Assembly (NCBI GenBank): GCA_949987705.1
Contig: OX465284.1
Span: 65,457,470-65,521,469, forward strand
DNA: 64,000 nucleotides
Origin: Thereva unica
Taxonomy: Eukaryota; Arthropoda; Insecta; Diptera; Therevidae
Direction: 5' to 3'
Positions 33,056 to 44,515 of the stretch are shown here, in pieces. How positions within the stretch are numbered: the stretch's first letter is position 1; every line of letters begins with the position of its first letter. The translations under genes were made by a program, and so were the position numbers. Under the pieces are notes generated by a model. That model was not told where the DNA came from. It saw only the letters and a program-made list of their open reading frames with translations, and searched no databases.

Positions 33056-34607
33056 TAGCATAAAACCCGCGTGCCTTGCAACGCCTTTAAATAAAAACTG
33101 TTTATTATGTGCACTGTTTTCCTTGAAAAAAACAAACAAAAAAGTCAGTTGTTATTATCCCTAAAAAAGGTTTATTATAGAGCATTTTTTTAATAAACAT
33201 GGTAAACAAATTGCTGCGTATATCACTCTGCTCAACAAATCTGCAAGTTTTGAAGCAGAGATTGGTGTGTATATGTCATCAAGAGAAGTGACAAAGGAAT
33301 CCTAAATAAAGTGAATTTTGAGTCAGTCATTTCCACGTGATTATAGGGATGCACTGTCAAAATTTCAGCCCTTCAGCCCCAGCGGTTTGGGTTAACTCCA
33401 TTTCACCCTTTTAGGGGATGAATTTCGAAAAATCGATTTATAGTGGATGTCCACGTCATTATAGGGACGCACTGTCAAAATTTCAGCCCTATAGCTCCAG
33501 CGGTTTTGGGTTGACCCCATTTCACCCCCTTATCGGATGAATTTCGAAAAATCGCTTCTTAGTGGATGTCCACGCCATTAGAGGGATGCACTTTCAAAAT
33601 TTCAGCCCTATAGCTCCAGCGGTTTGGTAAACCCCATTTCACCCCCTTAGGGGATGAATTTCGAAAAATCGCTTCTTAGTGGATGTCCACGTCATTATAG
33701 GGATGCACTGTCAAAATTTCAGCCCTATAGCTCAGGCGGTTTGGGTAAACCCCATTTCCCCCTTTGGGGAACGAATTTCGAAAAATCGCTTGTTGGTGGA
33801 TGTTCACGTCATTATTGGGATTCACTGTCAAAATTTCAGCCCTATAGCTCCAGCGGTTTTGGGTTGACCCCAATTCACCCCCTTATGGGATGAATTTCGC
33901 AAAATCGCTTGTTAGTGGATGTCCACGTCATTATATGGATACACTGTGAAAATTTCAGCCCTATAGCTCCAGCGGTTTTGGGTTGACCCCATTTCACCCC
34001 CTTATGGGATGAATTTCGCAAAATTGCTTGTTAGTGGATGTCCACGTCATTATAGGGATACACTGTGAAAATTTCAGCCCTATAGCTCCAGCGGTTTTGG
34101 GTTGACCCCATTTCACCCCCTTATGGGATGAATTTCGCAAAATTGCTTGTTAGTGGATGTCCACGTCATTATAGGGATGCACTGTCAAAATTTCAGCCCT
34201 ATAGCTCCAGCGGTTTGGGTAAACCCCATTTCAATCCCTTAGGGGATGAATTTCGAAAAATCGCCTTTCTGAGATTTTAAACAAATAATTTTAAACCAGA
34301 ATTGTCTAATCTTTCAATTGGTGGCATTAATAATGTTCTACGATATACATTAGCCGAGATACCAGGCGTAGAGCGTAAAAAATGGTGACAAATCGTACTA
34401 ATTAATTAATTAAAAAAAAAACTAATCAAAATAGCGAAAATCGGAAACTTACTTCCACCTTCTGGGGTATCCATGCATCTACAAAAAAAATTTCAGATTT
34501 CTATCTCTTCTAGTTTGGCTACAATGCGTGACGGTACGCACAAGCAGACACACAGATACACAGACACACAGATACACAGACACACAGACACACAGACACA
34601 CACTTTC

Positions 34608-34615
<8 letters not shown>
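33055..34615 (-). mobile_element. Non-autonomous Helitron with internal minisatellite
   Basis: On the minus strand the element ends in AAAGGCGTTGCAAGGCACGC, GGGTTTTATG and CTAG (plus-strand 33,055-33,058), followed by T. This is the same tail type as at 12,393. The hairpin is imperfect (GCGTTGCAAGGC). The interior is a tandem repeat (33,340-34,262). The other end reads TATTAATAAAGGAAAGTGTG on the minus strand, then a (GTGTGTCT)n-like tract. The exact 5' terminus is masked by the TA run. Helitrons make no target duplication and insert at A/T, which fits a TA microsatellite. There is no coding sequence. Confidence 0.75.
33340..34262. repeat. ~119-bp minisatellite inside the Helitron (about 8 units)
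   Basis: AGTGGATGTCCACG-type starts occur at about 33,442, 33,561, 33,678, 33,795, 33,914, 34,033 and 34,152, giving spacings of 116-120 bp. Each unit contains CTGTCAAAATTTCAGCCCTA and TTTCACCCCCTTA. Open frames through it on both strands are translations of the repeat. Confidence 0.92.

Positions 34616-34696
<81 letters not shown>
34545..34696. repeat. (CAGACACA)n and (TA)n simple repeats
   Basis: A CAGACACA/CAGATACA tract (34,545-34,602) belongs to the Helitron end, and a pure TA run follows (34,616-34,696). The run ends at the mariner-type MITE. Confidence 0.9.
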
Positions 34697-34699
<3 letters not shown>

Positions 34700-35052
34700 G
34701 GTGTCCCACATAAACTTACAAAGCGGCCGGCTGTGGATAGGTCTTGGATAGACGAACAAAAAATCGTATGGGTGGGGGGGAAATCGTAACGGTTTAGCCG
34801 CTAGGGCGTTTTGAATTTGTTTGCAAAAGTTTTACATATCACCCTGTATTTGTGCACTGCTACCATAACCATGAAAATAGGTTATACGGTTACAAAAATA
34901 CAGGGTGATATGTAAAACTATACCAAAAAAACTTCAAAACGCCCTAGCGGATAAACCGTTACGATTTCCTCCCCCACAACCATAGGATTTTTTGTTCGTC
35001 TATCCAAGACCTATCCACAGCCGGCCGCTTTGTAAGTTTCTGTGGGACACCT
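34697..35052. mobile_element. Mariner-type MITE (~355 bp, arms ~155 bp)
   Basis: The left end CAGGGTGTCCCACA and right end TGTGGGACACC are inverted repeats that continue through TACAAAGCGGCCGGCTGTGG and further. TA lies on both sides, although the flanks are themselves TA-rich. An inner inverted pair, TTTTACATATCACCCTGTAT and its complement, brings the arms almost together. The same arm starts the Tc1 transposase remnant at 41,930, so that family may have mobilised this MITE. Confidence 0.85.
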
Positions 35053-35059
35053 ATATATA

Positions 35060-35985
35060 TATTACGAGGGATGGAGAGGATCTTCTTAGAGACCGCTGAG
35101 GGTCCGCACTCAGACGGCGTTTCAGATTTTTACTGAATAAACTCACCACCCCTTTGTGTGACGCTTACCCCGCTGGGGACCGCCGCGAGGCACTACTTCG
35201 GGCGGGCGTTACCACCATGACCCTTTAGGTGTCCCTCTGGTCCCCAGCTAGGAGATAACCTTAGGGGTTGCAACTGCTCGCGGCATTTCTTCGACTTTCC
35301 TCCACACCTCCTCGGATCCCATCATATGGTCTACGATGTTTTCCGGCGTTAGTGTTGCCTGGGCCGTTTCTTCTAATTCCGCCCTTTCCTCGGCGTATCT
35401 CGTGCTTTGCGTCTTCTTCCGTCGCTGGGCATGTCGGACACAACGGTGAATCATCGTGGCCGAAGCGGTGGAGGTATTTCCTATACCCCCCATGTCCGCT
35501 CAGGAACTGCGTGAGGTCGTAACTGACTTCCCCACGCTCCCTCGTAACCCATATTTCCACGTTACCTTTAACAGACAAGTCCAACGACCCTTAACAGACT
35601 CGTCCCACTTCCCCTGCCATTCCCTTAAGGACTCACAGCGCGCAATCTGCCGCCGGCCGTACCCTTCTTGGCTGCCCTCTACCATATTCTGGGTCATAGA
35701 GAGGAGAGTGCCCAGGACGGAACCTTGCGGGACACCGCATGTTGTCCCGAACACTTTAGGATCATCATCCGAATCACAATGAAGCGACCTACCATGGAGG
35801 TAGTCGGATATATATATATACGTCTTTTCGGACAGTTAAGGTGACCTATTGGATATGAAAACCAACAGCGTATCACCAAACCTGTTCTGTATTGCCTCCT
35901 ATCCTTCAGCAGGAACAACAATGTTCCCTCACGTGCATCAAAGGCCACGAAGGCAACATCTTTAACAAAATTTCCAATGGCTTAC
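35060..35985 (-). pseudogene. R1-like LINE reverse-transcriptase C-terminal remnant
   Basis: On the minus strand, from 35,985 downward, the fragments read SDYLHGRSLHCDSDD, then TCGVPQGSVLG (an RT motif), then after a gap WQGKWDESVKGRW. Next are LTQFLSGHGGYRKYLHRFGH, SPLCPTCPATEEDAKH (the C-terminal CCHC-type zinc knuckle of R1-like LINEs) and LTPENIVDHMMGSEEVW. Between GVPQGSVLG and WQGKWD most of the RT palm and thumb is missing, so it carries an internal deletion as well as frameshifts. GC content is higher than in the neighbouring DNA, as expected for a LINE-coding remnant. Confidence 0.75.
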
Positions 35986-36387
35986 TACTAGACATTGCAC
36001 CATGAAATAAATGACACGACGGACTGGTAGTATAAAGGGCGACACCTAAGCTTAGACTCTTCCACAAAGTGAAACTTGTTTGTCCGGAAACTTTCTGCAG
36101 TTTAGTTGCAGTTAAGTGCATAAATCCAAAATATTTTTTCGAGAAAAATCGAATATATTTTTAGATACAGAATTGTTGCACATAATCACTTTTGCCGGTC
36201 TGATATCTCAGCAAACACAGCTCAGTTTATGATAACTGTTGTAACAATGAATAAGAATAAAATATTGAATACAAGAATACAATAAACTCAAAATCGTCAA
36301 ATTTGCACTCCTCACTTCCGGCTTTTTACTGTAGAGCTGTCGGTTCTGCGGAACAGCGCTCAAACACCAGAACACTTACTGGGTAAT

Positions 36388-38491
36388 TAGTCCATGGAAA
36401 TGGTACTTTAACATTGCAAAAATGCAGGACAAGCTTTTATTATTGGGATGTGTAGGGGGGGTCAATGTGAGCTTAAGTTTGAGTTTTCGGGATTCTAACC
36501 CCCCCCATTTGGCCGCCATCTTGGAAAACGTGTGCAAATGGTTTTTCCACTATATCTCCGAAACGGTACATCTTACCGAAAATTGGCGCGGACACTTTTT
36601 GTTTAGAATTAAATAATCTACAATTTATTAGTTAGAAATTTTGTGGTAAAATGAATAATTAAGAAGTTATAAGCCTTAGAACACAAAAATTAGTCACAAT
36701 ATTTTCTTTTAAAGGCTATAACTTTTTTTCCTTCAACTTTAACAAAAAAAATAATAACAAGTTTTTTGTAGAGGGTTTCATTAGGAATAATTTTCATTCA
36801 TTACTTTTTTAATTTCATTCACTATGAAGGGTTTTACAGCGTCCCGAAGGTATGAAAGTGACAGATTTTCTGAATATTTTATTACAATTTTCCCTCCTAG
36901 AAATTAGCAATAACAGCTAGCAAGCAATAATAATGAATGAATGACTATACGTTATAAGAAATGCCGATGTTTTCGTAATGTAATAAAATTGTTTCGCATT
37001 TTTTTGCGGGTTTTTATTGCTGTTATGCCATGTTTTATAAGGTACGATATGGTTTAAAATGAAATTCTTTGAATAATAACATACTCCAAATTTTTAAAAT
37101 AATTTGTTTTAGGACTGCACAAAACAGTATTTCATTTATTCTAACTATCAAGCAACATACGGGCGTATTTATTTTATGACAAGCGTTTGCAAGTTGTATA
37201 ACTCATTTCCACACCACCTGCGAGGTAGAGTTTGTCGGTGTGTTTTTAAAGTGGTGTCCCCAATACGACTAATCCAGTATGCTGCTTTTCTATCTACTCT
37301 ATTCTTGGTCTTTTTGAAGGGTTGTGCAGCGGTTCATGATCAATTACTGGACATTTTTAGATTTGCTGAGGAATTATAGCAGAGTACAAAGGTGTCAAGG
37401 CTGAAAGTTCAAAGAGAAAATGAAACAGTTGGTCAGGAAATTAAAATCAATCAAGGGAGCTTCTAGTATACAAGACAGTATCGTCGCTGTTGCTGGTACT
37501 ATGACAACAAACGCTGTTATCCGTACGACTATCAGAATAACTTTTATAACAAATAGAGTGTAAACTATCCTCCAAAACTTGCGTTTTGGTAGTATGCGCA
37601 ACTGAATAACAGTTATAAATAAGAAAATTTAACTAAGATCAAACTGAAATAACAATTTTGAAATAAGACTAAAATAATTCAAACTTTTATCACAAACTGA
37701 ATACGTCCATATTTTGCTAGATAGTTAACATAACAGAATAAAGCACTTTTTTGTGCAGCCCCTTAAACAAATTATTTTAAAAAATTGGAGTAACGCATGT
37801 TACTATTCAAAGAATTTCATTTTAAACCATATCGTACCTTATAAAACACGGCATAACAGCAATAAAAACCCGCAAAAAAATGCGAAACAATTTTATTACA
37901 TTACTAAAACATCGGCATTTCTTATAACGTATAGTCATTCATTCATTATTATTGCTTGCTAGCTGTTATTGCTAATTTCTAGGAGGGAAAATTGTAATAA
38001 AATATTCAGAAAATGTGTCACTTTCATACCTTCGGGACGCTGTAAAACCCTTCGTAGTGAATGAAATTAAAAAAGTAATGAATGAAAATTATTCCTAATG
38101 AAACCCTCTACAAAAAACTTGTTATTATTTTTTTTGTTAAAGTTGAAGGAAAAAAAGTTATAGCCTTTAAAAGAAAATATTGTGACTAATTTTTGTGTTC
38201 TAAGGCCTATAACTTCTTAATTATTCATTTTACCACAAAATTTCTGAGTAATGAATTGTAGATTATTTAATTCTAAACAAAAAGTGTCCTTGCAAATTTT
38301 CAGTAAGATGTACCATTTCGGAGATATAGTGGAAAAACCATTTGCACACGTTTTCCAAGATGGCGGCCAAATGGGGGGGGTTAGAATCCCGAAAACTCAA
38401 ACTTAAGCTCACATTGACCCCCCCTACACATCCCAATAATAAAACCTTGTCCTGCATTTTTGCAATGTTAAAGTACCATTTCCATGGACTA
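36388..38491. mobile_element. 2.1 kb foldback element with ~0.7-0.8 kb arms
   Basis: TAGTCCATGGAAATGG at the left and its reverse complement at the right start long arms: 36,388 to about 37,170 and about 37,700 to 38,491. The arms share landmarks such as CCAAGATGGCGGCC, AAAAATGCGAAACAATT and TTCGGGACGC. AAT lies outside both ends (36,385-36,387 and 38,492-38,494). The centre (about 37,180-37,690) is unique and contains short open frames but nothing recognisable. It is a non-autonomous foldback of unknown superfamily. A solo arm lies at 5,335-5,878. Confidence 0.85.
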
Positions 38492-38494
38492 AAT

Positions 38495-38821
38495 TGTGAG
38501 GTTACACGAGAAAGAAATTCAGTCTCCTCCGTCGCGGCTTGCCTGCTCCCAGGGCAGTTTGGGAGATGGATCCTAAATCAATTAGAAGGTTTTTAATGAC
38601 GGGTTCTCACAATAGACCAAATTGGTCGCAGTGGCTGACTTTTATACCTAAATTACAATTAAATAAGTTTCGAATTGGCGGGGAGTTTTCATAAGCAAGT
38701 GCGAAACAATCAATATGGGTTGTCCGGGGGTAGTTTCCGATCAAGTTAGAGGGTTGGGTTTATTTTTATTGCACAAAATATAATTTTTTAGAATACATAA
38801 AAAACTATTTGGAATGTGGGT
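38495..38821. other. No gene seen
   Basis: Short unique stretch between a foldback element and an inverted dispersed repeat. Its right part, near 38,700-38,820, may be the far end of that repeat. Nothing further is visible. Confidence 0.4.
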
Positions 38822-39571
38822 TTGACCCCTTCGGTCCATACGATCAACTTCCCAGAATTTAGGTAACTACTCGAAATAGCGGGATGAAACACAATTTCAT
38901 GAAACTGTAGGACGTAGAAAACCATTCTCCGTCAAACAAGTGCAAAGGGTTGAAAAATTCGTGATGTTTGTAACGTAATTTTTGCACGATTTTTAAAGGT
39001 TGTCGGATTTTGACAAGTGATGTTTTGTAATTTTGCTGGAAAGCTATAGCTGTGCAGAATACAAAAAAGATCAATTCGTTTAGATCGGGTCTCATTCCAT
39101 CAAGTTTATTAGATCTTAGCAAAAATTAACAATTTAAGGTCTTTCTCACAGCCGAAGATTTTCCATTGAAACAAAAAAGAGGGCCCGACCGAAGGTTATG
39201 AAATTTTTTCCAGGCAATTTTTTCGTTAATATTCTTCTTACGGCATCTCAAAGAAGTTGATATAGTTTTTGGTTCGTGCAAAAATTACCAACGTCGTTTA
39301 AACAAAAAAACGGTTCGACCGCATTTTATGAAAATCTTTTCAGATCACATTTTCGTTAATATTCTTCAAACGGTTCCACAACTAAGTCGGTATCTTTTAT
39401 GGTTCGCACGATATCGTGCAGGAAAAAATGACCACATACGTACGCACACACACACATACTTCCTCTCAAATTTTTTCTTATAATGCTTTTGGGACCTTAA
39501 AAATGAAAATACGTTGAAAATTTCGATTTCGATATTCGGACCGATTACAATAACTTCCCTATACTGGGAAA
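38822..39571 (-). repeat. Dispersed repeat family A, copy 3 (inverted)
   Basis: It reads as the reverse complement of the copies at 3,500 and 18,481. It ends with CCGATTACAATAACTTCCCT and contains the complements of the internal ~143-bp units with ATATCGTGCAGG. At the other end it has GGTTTGACCCCTTCGGTCC, the inverse of 19,803. It is diverged by small indels and has no coding content. Confidence 0.78.
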
Positions 39572-40380
39572 TTAATAATACTTTGCAATATTTATTTTTT
39601 TTAAATGCCGGAAAAGTTTTATTCTTACTAATAATACTATGTTCTTTGAAGTTGGTGCTACTTTCAGCTTTCTATGTGAAATAGTTTTTGAACTAGAGCA
39701 ATTTAGAATTTCAAAATTTGTCACAATTTTGCGATTTTCGATTTTAGAAAATTTATAACTGAAAAATTAGAGTTTAAAAAATCTGAAAATTGTTTTCCCA
39801 GGCAAAAACAAATATAAAAAAATTATAGCTATCGAAGGTGGTGCAGTAGAATGGCCCAGGTGTGGACTTTGCAGCGTTTTGAAGTGATGCTTTTTTAACG
39901 ACGGTTTATGTGGAGTAAACCCAGAAAAATCGGCACCATTAACAAGAAATTTTTTAAAAAAGTACTCCAATTTTTACTAGTGTCAAATTATGTATTAGGG
40001 TACTGAGTGTACAGTGTGTTATGCAATTTTTACTATGCTAAGTACCATGTCTTATGTATTAGTTTACTGTGTGGACACTTTATTATGTACTATATATACT
40101 ACATACTTTTGAATCGAAGCTTTTCTAGCTAAGTTTTATTGGAAGCAAACCTAGAGAAGTCCGTTGTTAACTGGATAATTTTCATGCGAGGACGTCCAAA
40201 GTAAAGTACGAAATATGCACTTCCCTCTTATGTGACAGCGGCATGAATTCCAACTTTTTGGGTCTGTTCGTGAAGGGCGGAAAGGTGCTAAAATCGCGCG
40301 GGTCGTGTAGGTTTCTCAGAGCGAAGAGGAGAAATTTCTTCTATACTGGTTTCAACCTACCACTACTTACCTGATTGGAG
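39572..40380. other. No gene; small tandem duplication
   Basis: A roughly 70-bp unit with TATGTATTAG and a TACTGWGTG motif is present twice near 39,990-40,075. The remainder shows no recognisable coding sequence. Confidence 0.4.
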
Positions 40381-40424
40381 AATGATACAGGTCGCCTGCT
40401 GCCATGTTTATACTACATTGCCAA

Positions 40425-41007
40425 CCGCTGCATCTGAGCTTATAGATGCTAACTCCCTCTCAACCACAATGACTGTTAGTTCATCTAAGCGCTCCCAGAG
40501 CTCTTTATCGGAGTCAGCCTCTTCGTTAGATGAAGTCATTTTGAAAACCTTTATCCATGCCTATCTTAGTCCAAATTGGAGTTTTAGAGTTGGAGCACTC
40601 TAGTCGACCCAGAGAACGTCCGGGAGTGTGCCAATACTAGAATTGCCATAGGTTAGTGCCACTAGAAGGTGGTCTTTCACTACCTCGCTCATTGGCCTGT
40701 TACCCGTTGAGCCTGATTGTTGCGCCCTGAAGTTGAAACTTCCCGGACTATTGTTAGTCTTGCGAGGTTTTTTTACGCTGGATTTGGGTCGGGTCGTCTG
40801 TGCATCTGCTTGTTTTGGTTTCTCTTCATTATTATCGTTCATTTTATGGTGTGCAGTATGCATTGCTTTAGACTTTGGGCAAATAACTTCAATGAATTTG
40901 TCAGCAAACATGTTGCAAATTTCTTGGGGACATGAATATTGTGTTTTGCCGTTTGCCAAAGTCCAAGAAGAAAAGAGAAGACGTGTATACCTCTCTCTGT
41001 TACTCAC
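40425..41007 (-). CDS. Unidentified ORFs, possibly retroelement ORF1-like
   Basis: A minus-strand frame (40,600-41,007, 135 residues) is rich in K, P, S and N in its middle (for example RPKSSVKKPRKTNN). It ends with VKDHLLVALTYGNSSIGTLP. A second small frame downstream (43 residues, near 40,425-40,553) starts MTSSNEEADSDKELWERLDE and looks coiled-coil-like. The pair resembles the charged, low-complexity N-terminal region of a LINE ORF1, but no zinc knuckle or RNA-binding motif is visible. No start context, intron or partner gene supports a host gene. I do not recognise a function. Confidence 0.3.
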
Positions 41008-41009
41008 AA

Positions 41010-41928
41010 GTGGGACCGGAGCGAACTACAACTTCCGGGGAAGCTCGTGTGGCTCTCAAAAACTGCTATTGCCCTGCACTGGTTCATCTGTATAAACTGA
41101 ACTCAATAGTCGCAAAACAACGTATAATTAAGCTCCCTTGATAGCTGCCTTTTACGTTTTTTTAAACACAACCTTTGTTTACTTCCTGTGCATATCCGGC
41201 GTTATGTCTTGTATTGTGGAGGTGTTGTCTTTTAATAACTAAATGAATGAACACATTATTGGATCGCGGTGGCGCCCCTGGGACGTGGCGCTCTCGGGCG
41301 GTCGCCTGGGTTCGTCCACCCTAAAGTCGGTACTGTGGTCCTCCTTAGCATATCGTATTCTCTGTTAATTTTTCAACCTAAGCTTACTATATTGCATCAT
41401 ACCACCATGTAAAACATGACGAATTAATGTTTCCTGAGTACAATTTTAACCGCTAAAAATATCAAAAGAGGATCCAATTTCAGTTATAGAAAAACCTTTC
41501 ATTGCCAAAAATAAAAGGATTTCAATTTCGAACAAAATCTTATATGTTTCATCATTCGATTGCCACTAATTTGAAAAAAGTATATTGGGAGCCTCATATT
41601 TCTTTGAAATTTTTATAAAGCGGTAATCTTCCAGGAGTACGTCCTTTACATATCCGTACTCATTTCTCTGCAAGATTTTCAGCGTGATGATTTTGTGGTA
41701 TACTTTTATTTTGAGCTTTACAAATTGAAAGCACACTTGAGTGCATCTCCTTCTACTTAATTTCAGAATTATTTGGGATTTTTTATTCTTTGGCTTATAC
41801 AAGTTAAATTGACTGGCGTTCATATGTGTAGACATGACGTAAAATTATTTTTATTTTGAATAAAATAACAAAAATCAATATGATAACAATTCTTTCGTCA
41901 TGGCATGGCATGAAATATATCACGAAAT
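41010..41928. other. No recognisable gene
   Basis: A minus-strand frame at 41,566-41,835 (89 residues) contains GYVKDVLLEDYRFIKISKKY, which reads like protein but matches no family I know. A weak copy of the short repeat seen at 31,337 lies at 41,381-41,428. Confidence 0.35.
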
Positions 41929-42720
41929 ACAGAGTGCACCTGCTAAGTTTACAAAACGACCACGTGCGAATAGATAGGATAGAAGAATAAAAAATCTTAT
42001 TGGTTTTTGCGGGAGTGGGGAGGGGCGTGTTGGAGTGTATTGTTAGAGTTTTACATATCACCCTGTATTTTTGTAACCCTATAGCCTATTTTTATGTATA
42101 CGCTATCAGTGTACGCAGAATACTTCAGAATTGAAATTTGTGAAAATAACGGTTCCACCCTTCAACTTCCAGAGTTATGAGTCATCAAAGTCAAAATTTG
42201 GTTTTTTAACTAAAATTTCACCTTCAACAATATTTGTCTCCAACAAAACGTAGTTAACCTAATAATAGTGCCCATACAAGTAAATGTTTTCTGGAAAATT
42301 CTGGAATACCTTTCGTTAATGGTAGAAGGAATGCGCAAGCTTATCAAGAAATGCCCGAGGAACATCGTCTGCCATTTATCACTATTTGGGAAGATTATAA
42401 TTTCATTTTCCGCCTATTCACAATGCGTATATCTAAAATATGGTTCACGGAATATGGAATCCCAGTATGGGGTAACTAGTCGTCAGCCCGGACTTAAACC
42501 TCTTAGAAAACCTATGGGGCATTGTAGCCAGGGATATTTACAACAAAAGGAACCCAATTATTTAACTTGTTTTAGAGTTGAAATCAAGAATACCGCCCGC
42601 TTGGGAAAACATTTCTGTTAAGATCCTCCAGAATCTAACCCAGAGTATGCCAAAGCAGCTTATCGAAGTTATTGAGAAAAATGGGAGAAAACTCACTATT
42701 CGTACTCAAGTCAAAAGGTG
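41929..42720 (+). pseudogene. Tc1/mariner transposase remnant with left terminal repeat
   Basis: The left end (ACAGAGTGCACC, then AAGTTTACAAAACGACCACG) resembles the arm of the MITE at 34,697. From about 42,300 the plus strand encodes, in shifting frames, NAQAYQEMPEEHRLPF, ISKIWFTEYGIPV, a degraded form of the SPDLNPLENLWG block, and IPPAWENISVKILQNLTQS. The last pieces are SMPKQLIEVIEKNGRK. This is the C-terminal half of a Tc1-type DDE transposase, about 340 residues when whole. The paired DNA-binding domain and first catalytic aspartate are missing. The right terminal repeat is not visible. Confidence 0.75.
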
Positions 42721-43440
42721 GGTTGCTATTTTACTTTATAAAATCTCTAAATTAAAAAGAACTATTTTCGTCCCTATCTATAATTATTCACAGATTCTAC
42801 AACACAACGCTTCAAAATGTTCTTTCCCTCAAGTACCGTTAGTTCAGACAACTTTTAATCATGGGTCAAATATTGTCAATAAAAGGCATTGAAATAAACA
42901 AAAAGTTCCTTCTTGTCACTTTCAATTTATTAAAAAAAAAAAACATTAAATATTTACTTGTTCCTATCGTTTGACACTGGAGTTTATTGTGGTACAGTCA
43001 CATTATGACATTCCGAACTACTCTGGACAGAAAAACCTTAAATACTTTACATCCAGTCAATGTTAAAAGTTAGTATACAACGACCAGGGTTTTTAAATTG
43101 CTGCAGCAATTTCAATACTGTTGCTGTTGACTTTGCTGTTCAGACAAGACGACCACAGCAATTTATTTCGCTCAATCATATTTCAAACTTTTTGCTGTGG
43201 GCTGTGAAAGCTTGTTGTTTCATGTTGCTGCGAACGTTGTTGTTACAAATGCTGGGGTCCGGCTGCGAATGCTTCACATACACATAAAAAAAGTTCTCGC
43301 CTCTCTAAAGAAAGCTCCCTATAAAGTTTGACCAAAAAAAAAGTTAAAGGAAATTTTACAGCCTTTGGAAAACTGAAAGCAAACAGAAAGAATTTCACAG
43401 CAAAGTATTTTGAAGTCGAACCAGTACCTATGTTCCTGAA
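42721..43440. other. No gene seen
   Basis: The stretch includes the end of the Tc1-like remnant's 3' flank, an A run near 42,935, and TTGCTGY-rich short repeats around 43,095-43,260 (GTTGCTGTTG, TTTGCTGT). I found nothing with coding evidence. Confidence 0.4.
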
Positions 43441-43444
43441 AGCT

Positions 43445-43710
43445 TTTAAGTAAGCTTCTTCTTCTTTAACGGCTCTACAACCGGGATCCGGTCCTGGCCT
43501 CTCGCAACTGTCCTCTCCACAAGTCCCGATTCTGAGCCGATGTCATCCAGTTTGGCATCCCTAACCCTTGAGCGTCCTGGTCTACGCCATACTTTCAGCG
43601 AAGGTTGCGTCTCGCTGCCACATCCCATAGGTCTTACCGCAGAGAACTTTCCGAGCAGGCTCATCTTCACTTATACGAGCTAGATGCCTTGCCCACCACT
43701 GCCCTGAAAT
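43445..43710 (-). pseudogene. LINE 3' tail fragment ending in (GAA)n
   Basis: On the minus strand the fragments RWAGHLARISEDEPARKV-like and KTYGMWQRDA read as the conserved RT C-terminal tail (WxGHxxRM...EPARKVF..R..G.R.RGRPK) of a non-LTR element. It ends in a GAAGAAGAAG stretch, a simple-repeat tail like that of the copy ending at 61,945. Stops and shifts are present. Only the last 80 or so residues remain. Confidence 0.55.
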
Positions 43711-43714
43711 GGAT

Positions 43715-44515
43715 TAAATGATACAACAAAAGTCAGGTTGTTAGATTTCAGGATTTCTGTCAAAAGAAATCCAAGTAACTTCCGAGGTCCCTCAGGGTAC
43801 CCATCTAGGCCCGGTGTTATTCAATATATCGTCGCTTATCCAGAATAGTGCTACAACTCAAAAATTTCCAATTTCGAGTTTATTTTAAGAATGTATAGCT
43901 AAATATGCATATTTTTATGTAGCAAAAATCCATATTAATACTTCTAAAAATGACCGCTGGAAACCCGCTGGAATCCAAGATCATAACATGGGCTTGTATG
44001 AAAGTAAAAACTTTCAAATGGCTCCCCTGTAAAATTCATTGTTTTTGAGTTGTGACACTATTCTGGATAAGCGACGATATGTATCTTAGACCCTATCGGA
44101 AAAACTAGAGAATATTCCGCATCTCTATACCGATGACCTTAAAATTTATAATGTCATAAGGCCCCAGAACGACGTAACTTTCTTTCAAACAAAGTTGGTA
44201 TACCACCAATAAATTACAACTCAACATCAGCAAATGTCATGTTATTACTTTCTCCCAGAAAATAAACCCACAGCTGCAGCATTATTATCTCAAGGACCAG
44301 GGCTTAGACCGTGTCGATCAAGTTTTAGATCTAGGAATTAAATTATATTTAAACTTGAACTACGATCATGTTGCTGCCAGAGCCAACAAAATTCTGGCTT
44401 TATAAGGAGAAGACCCAATAACGTTCGTCCGTTTTGTGGCCCAAATACTCTTTTCTGTTCGCTCGTCCGCCCATTACTGGAACATGAGTGCTCGATCTGG
44501 GACCCTATGTTTCAG
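43715..44515 (+). pseudogene. Jockey-like LINE reverse-transcriptase fragment split by a MITE
   Basis: Plus-strand pieces read VPQGTHLGPVLFN before the inserted MITE and YTDDLKIYNVIRPQND after it; YTDD is a variant of the YADD catalytic box. NTLFCSLVRPLLEHECSIWDP follows near 44,450-44,505, the usual Jockey C-terminal block. Removing 43,829-44,077 with one TA joins LFN to MYL in frame. Stops and frameshifts make it inactive. Confidence 0.75.
43829..44077. mobile_element. 249-bp MITE, copy 1 (TCGTCGCTTATCC ends)
   Basis: The ends TCGTCGCTTATCCAGAATAG and its reverse complement form a terminal inverted repeat of about 34 bp, extending to CAACTCAAAAA with small differences. TA lies on both sides. 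An almost identical copy is at 57,923-58,171, with three differences by eye. The TA duplication and lack of coding sequence suggest a Tc1/mariner-mobilised MITE. Confidence 0.9.

Noticed and set aside
33654..33893. Frames on both strands over 33.6-33.9 kb
   Set aside because: They read the 119-bp minisatellite inside the Helitron.
34479..34713. Frames of alternating I/Y residues
   Set aside because: Translation of the (TA)n and (CAGACACA)n simple repeats.
40717..41141. Plus-strand frames with hydrophobic stretches
   Set aside because: They overlap a longer minus-strand frame with more protein-like composition. The apparent membrane segment comes from T/C-rich antisense sequence.
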